In this document: one piece after another, positions 61,971 through 64,000 of the stretch
Layout: each line of letters opens with the position of its first letter
How positions within the stretch are numbered: the first letter of the stretch is position 1
Assembly (NCBI GenBank): GCA_965215715.1
Contig: OZ244129.1
Location: forward strand, 1,922,001 to 1,986,000
DNA from: HXMU1428-3 sp965215715
GTDB taxonomy: Bacteria > Pseudomonadota > Alphaproteobacteria > Rhizobiales > HXMU1428-3
Length of the DNA: 64,000 nt
Direction of reading: 5' to 3'
Notes under the pieces: model-generated
Databases searched by the model: none
Told to the model about the DNA's origin: nothing
Seen by the model: the letters and a program-made list of their open reading frames with translations, nothing else
Program-made: the position numbers and the translations under genes

Positions 61971-64000
61971 ATGGCTTGGTTCAAACACCATAAAAAGAAA
62001 CTGTTCGGCATAAGCGGGGCCTTGGGCCTGCTTATGCTGGGCGGCTTTGTTGCTTGGCAAGTGTTTGTGCTTTGCCTGCCGGCGTTTGATCTGGCCCAGC
62101 ATATGAAAGCCAAAGGGCTAGAGCATCGGTTGAGCTCTTCTGTGATTGTCACGGACCGAAGAGAGCGGTTGTTGCGTGCCTTTACAGCCAAGGATGGACG
62201 TTGGCGTTTGCCAGTGCGCCAAGACAAAATCGCGCCACATTATTTTCAACTATTGCTGAATTTTGAAGATAAGGGCTTTTATGCGCACAAAGGCATAGAG
62301 CCGAAAGCCTTTGTGCGGGCAGCGTGGCAATGGTTGAAAAATGGGCGTGTGATTTCTGGTGGCTCAACGCTTTCTATGCAGGTGGCGCGGTTATTGGAGG
62401 GGCGCAAGGACCGGTCGCTGGCGACCAAATGGCGGCAAATCAAGCTGGCTTTGCAATTGGAGAAACGGTTTTCAAAGGCTCAGATCCTTGATCTTTATAT
62501 TAAGCTCACCCCGTTTGGGGGCAATTTGGAAGGGGTGCGGGCGGCTTGCTTGGCTTATTTTGGCAAAGAGCCTAAGCGGCTTTCATTAGCTGAGGCGGCG
62601 ACCTTGGTGGCGCTGCCGCAATCGCCAGAAGGGCGCCGGCCTGATCGGTTTCCCCAACGTGCCAAGACGGCGCGCGACCGGGTGTTAAAGCGGGCGTTTG
62701 AAAATGAGATTATTTCGAAAGACGATTACCTTTATGCACTTCGCCAACCAATGGTGAGCAAGCGCCAGGCCTTTCCAATGTGGGCGGCCCATGTGGCCGA
62801 ACGCATGGTGAAGACCACACCTGCTTCTACTGAGATAAAAACCAGCCTGTCGCGGCCCTTGCAGGTTAAGCTGGAGGCGCTGGCAAAATCTCACGCTTAC
62901 CGGCTTGGCAAAGGGCTTTCGGCGGCCATTTTGGTGATCAACCATCAAAACGGAGATGTGCTCGCTCATGTGGGGGCTGCTGATTATCATGATGAAAGCC
63001 GCTTTGGGCCCATTGATATGACACGGGCGGTGCGCTCGCCTGGCTCAACTTTAAAACCATTTATTTATGGGATGGGATTTGATGCTGGCATGGTGCACCC
63101 TGAAAGTCTCATTGAAGATGCACCAGTGCGCTTTGGGCTTTATGCCCCAGAGAATTTTGATGGCAAATTTCATGGCACGGTTACCATTCGACAAGCTTTG
63201 CAAAAATCGTTAAACATTCCGGCGGTGAAATTATTAGCACGGATTAAACCATCGCGCTTTGGGGCCCGGTTTTCTTATGCTGGGATCCGGTCTTCCATGC
63301 CGAATAATTTATCTGTTGCGCTTGGCGGGGTGGGTTTTACGCTTAAAGATCTGGCCAAAGCTTATTTGCATGTGGCTAACCCTGGCTCGGCGCTTGATTT
63401 AAATTATCTGCACCCCTTGCCGCCGCGCTCTTCAACCCAAATTTTAAAACACCGCCCGCTGATGAGTGAGCGGGCTGCCTTTTATGTCACCCATATTTTG
63501 CGAGGGAGCCCACCGCCGAAAAATGCTAAACCTGGTGCTTTGGCATATAAAACCGGCACCTCTTATGGGTACCGCGACGGCTGGGCGGTTGGGTATGATG
63601 GGCAGCACTTGGTCGCGGTTTGGATTGGGCGGCCAGATGGCGGGCCAACAACCAACTTAACCGGCATTGGGGCTGCTGGGCCATTGCTGTTTGATGTGTT
63701 CCAGCATATTGGTGAAAAACGCGTACCCTTTGCCCGCCCGCCGCGCGGGGTGATTTTTGCCAGCGGTGATGACCTGCCCCCGCCCTTGCGCTGGTTTGAC
63801 AAGGAAAAACGCCGTTTAACCGCTCATAACGGCCAAGCTAAAATTGCCAAGGTGAAAATTTCTTTTCCTCCCAAGGGGGCTGAGTTTTATTTACCAAAGA
63901 AACGACCTGCCCCTATGCCCATTGCGCTGAAGGCTGAAGGGGGTAAATTGCCGCTGACCTGGTTGGTGGATGGAAAGATTGTGCCTTCCAAAGCGCATCT
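61971..64000 (+). CDS. pbpC: penicillin-binding protein 1C PbpC, partial (3' end beyond window)
   Basis: The frame is open from the ATG at 61971 to the right edge (about 676 residues). One anchor helix (ALGLLMLGGFVAWQVFVLCL) leads into a GT51 glycosyltransferase domain (NFEDKGFYAHKGIEP, VISGGSTLSMQVARLLEG). A transpeptidase domain follows with RSPGSTLKPFIYG (SxxK), KSLNIPAVKL (SxN) and AYKTGTSYGYRDGWAVGY (KTG). A beta-rich C-terminal BiPBP domain begins near residue 620 and is cut. It is coupled to the macroglobulin gene, with only 5 bp between them. GTG at 61966 is out of frame. Confidence 0.94.
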   Translation, partial: MAWFKHHKKKLFGISGALGLLMLGGFVAWQVFVLCLPAFDLAQHMKAKGLEHRLSSSVIVTDRRERLLRAFTAKDGRWRLPVRQDKIAPHYFQLLLNFEDKGFYAHKGIEPKAFVRAAWQWLKNGRVISGGSTLSMQVARLLEGRKDRSLATKWRQIKLALQLEKRFSKAQILDLYIKLTPFGGNLEGVRAACLAYFGKEPKRLSLAEAATLVALPQSPEGRRPDRFPQRAKTARDRVLKRAFENEIISKDDYLYALRQPMVSKRQAFPMWAAHVAERMVKTTPASTEIKTSLSRPLQVKLEALAKSHAYRLGKGLSAAILVINHQNGDVLAHVGAADYHDESRFGPIDMTRAVRSPGSTLKPFIYGMGFDAGMVHPESLIEDAPVRFGLYAPENFDGKFHGTVTIRQALQKSLNIPAVKLLARIKPSRFGARFSYAGIRSSMPNNLSVALGGVGFTLKDLAKAYLHVANPGSALDLNYLHPLPPRSSTQILKHRPLMSERAAFYVTHILRGSPPPKNAKPGALAYKTGTSYGYRDGWAVGYDGQHLVAVWIGRPDGGPTTNLTGIGAAGPLLFDVFQHIGEKRVPFARPPRGVIFASGDDLPPPLRWFDKEKRRLTAHNGQAKIAKVKISFPPKGAEFYLPKKRPAPMPIALKAEGGKLPLTWLVDGKIVPSKAH

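Noticed and set aside
1..64000. tRNA, rRNA, CRISPR arrays, prophage and insertion sequences
   Set aside because: No intergenic stretch shows a tRNA cloverleaf pattern, spaced repeats of CRISPR type, transposase or phage genes.

Overview
The window is chromosomal DNA from an alphaproteobacterium, most likely of the Hyphomicrobiales (Rhizobiales) or a close order. The evidence is: an ALAS-type hemA (C4 pathway); the order rpsT, dnaA, dnaN, recF, gyrB; a complete ccoNOQP-ccoGHIS cluster with an FNR-type regulator; a probable FzlA; and interspersed repeats carrying an AAAACCGGTGACCACTTTTG-type core that I remember from Rhizobiales genomes. Base composition is moderate and coding density is high. 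I see no prophage, insertion sequence, CRISPR array, rRNA or tRNA.

Layout. 1-3739: a partial SDR-fold gene, queG and an FzlA-like GST on the minus strand, then uppP and a Tat-exported msrB. 3917-12454: a complete phosphate operon on the minus strand, phoR-pstS-pstC-pstA-pstB-phoU-phoB. A three-unit Pho box precedes pstS and a hairpin follows it. ppk2 (12798-13667) reads away from phoR and is flanked by related repeats. 13721-14338 encodes an exported MliC plus SH3b protein. 14603-31549 is a respiratory block on the plus strand: a MocR regulator, ccmFGHI, hemA, ccmE, fnr, ccoNOQP, ccoGHIS. It links heme synthesis, cytochrome c maturation, oxygen sensing and assembly of the cbb3 oxidase. FNR boxes precede both fnr and ccoN.

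31558-39474 (minus strand) holds two hybrid histidine kinases, yifB/comM, a DUF6653-like membrane protein, a DUF1287 protein and gluQ. rpsT (39786) is followed by a 1.4-kb non-coding gap with a CtrA-type site and 18-bp tandem repeats, then dnaA, dnaN, recF, gyrB and an alpha/beta hydrolase. 48964-53545 holds a DUF2231 membrane protein, lutC and lutB without lutA, a large perfect-looking hairpin, and ggt. 53597-56255 is a thiOSGE thiazole/thiamine operon. 56665 to the right edge is an alpha-2-macroglobulin with an intact thioester motif, followed by pbpC, which is cut by the window end.

Most of the window is conserved core genome. The least explained items are the 72-nt hairpin between lutB and ggt, the repeats flanking ppk2, the repeat-bearing rpsT-dnaA gap, the MliC-SH3b fusion, and the hemA-centred order of the ccm genes.
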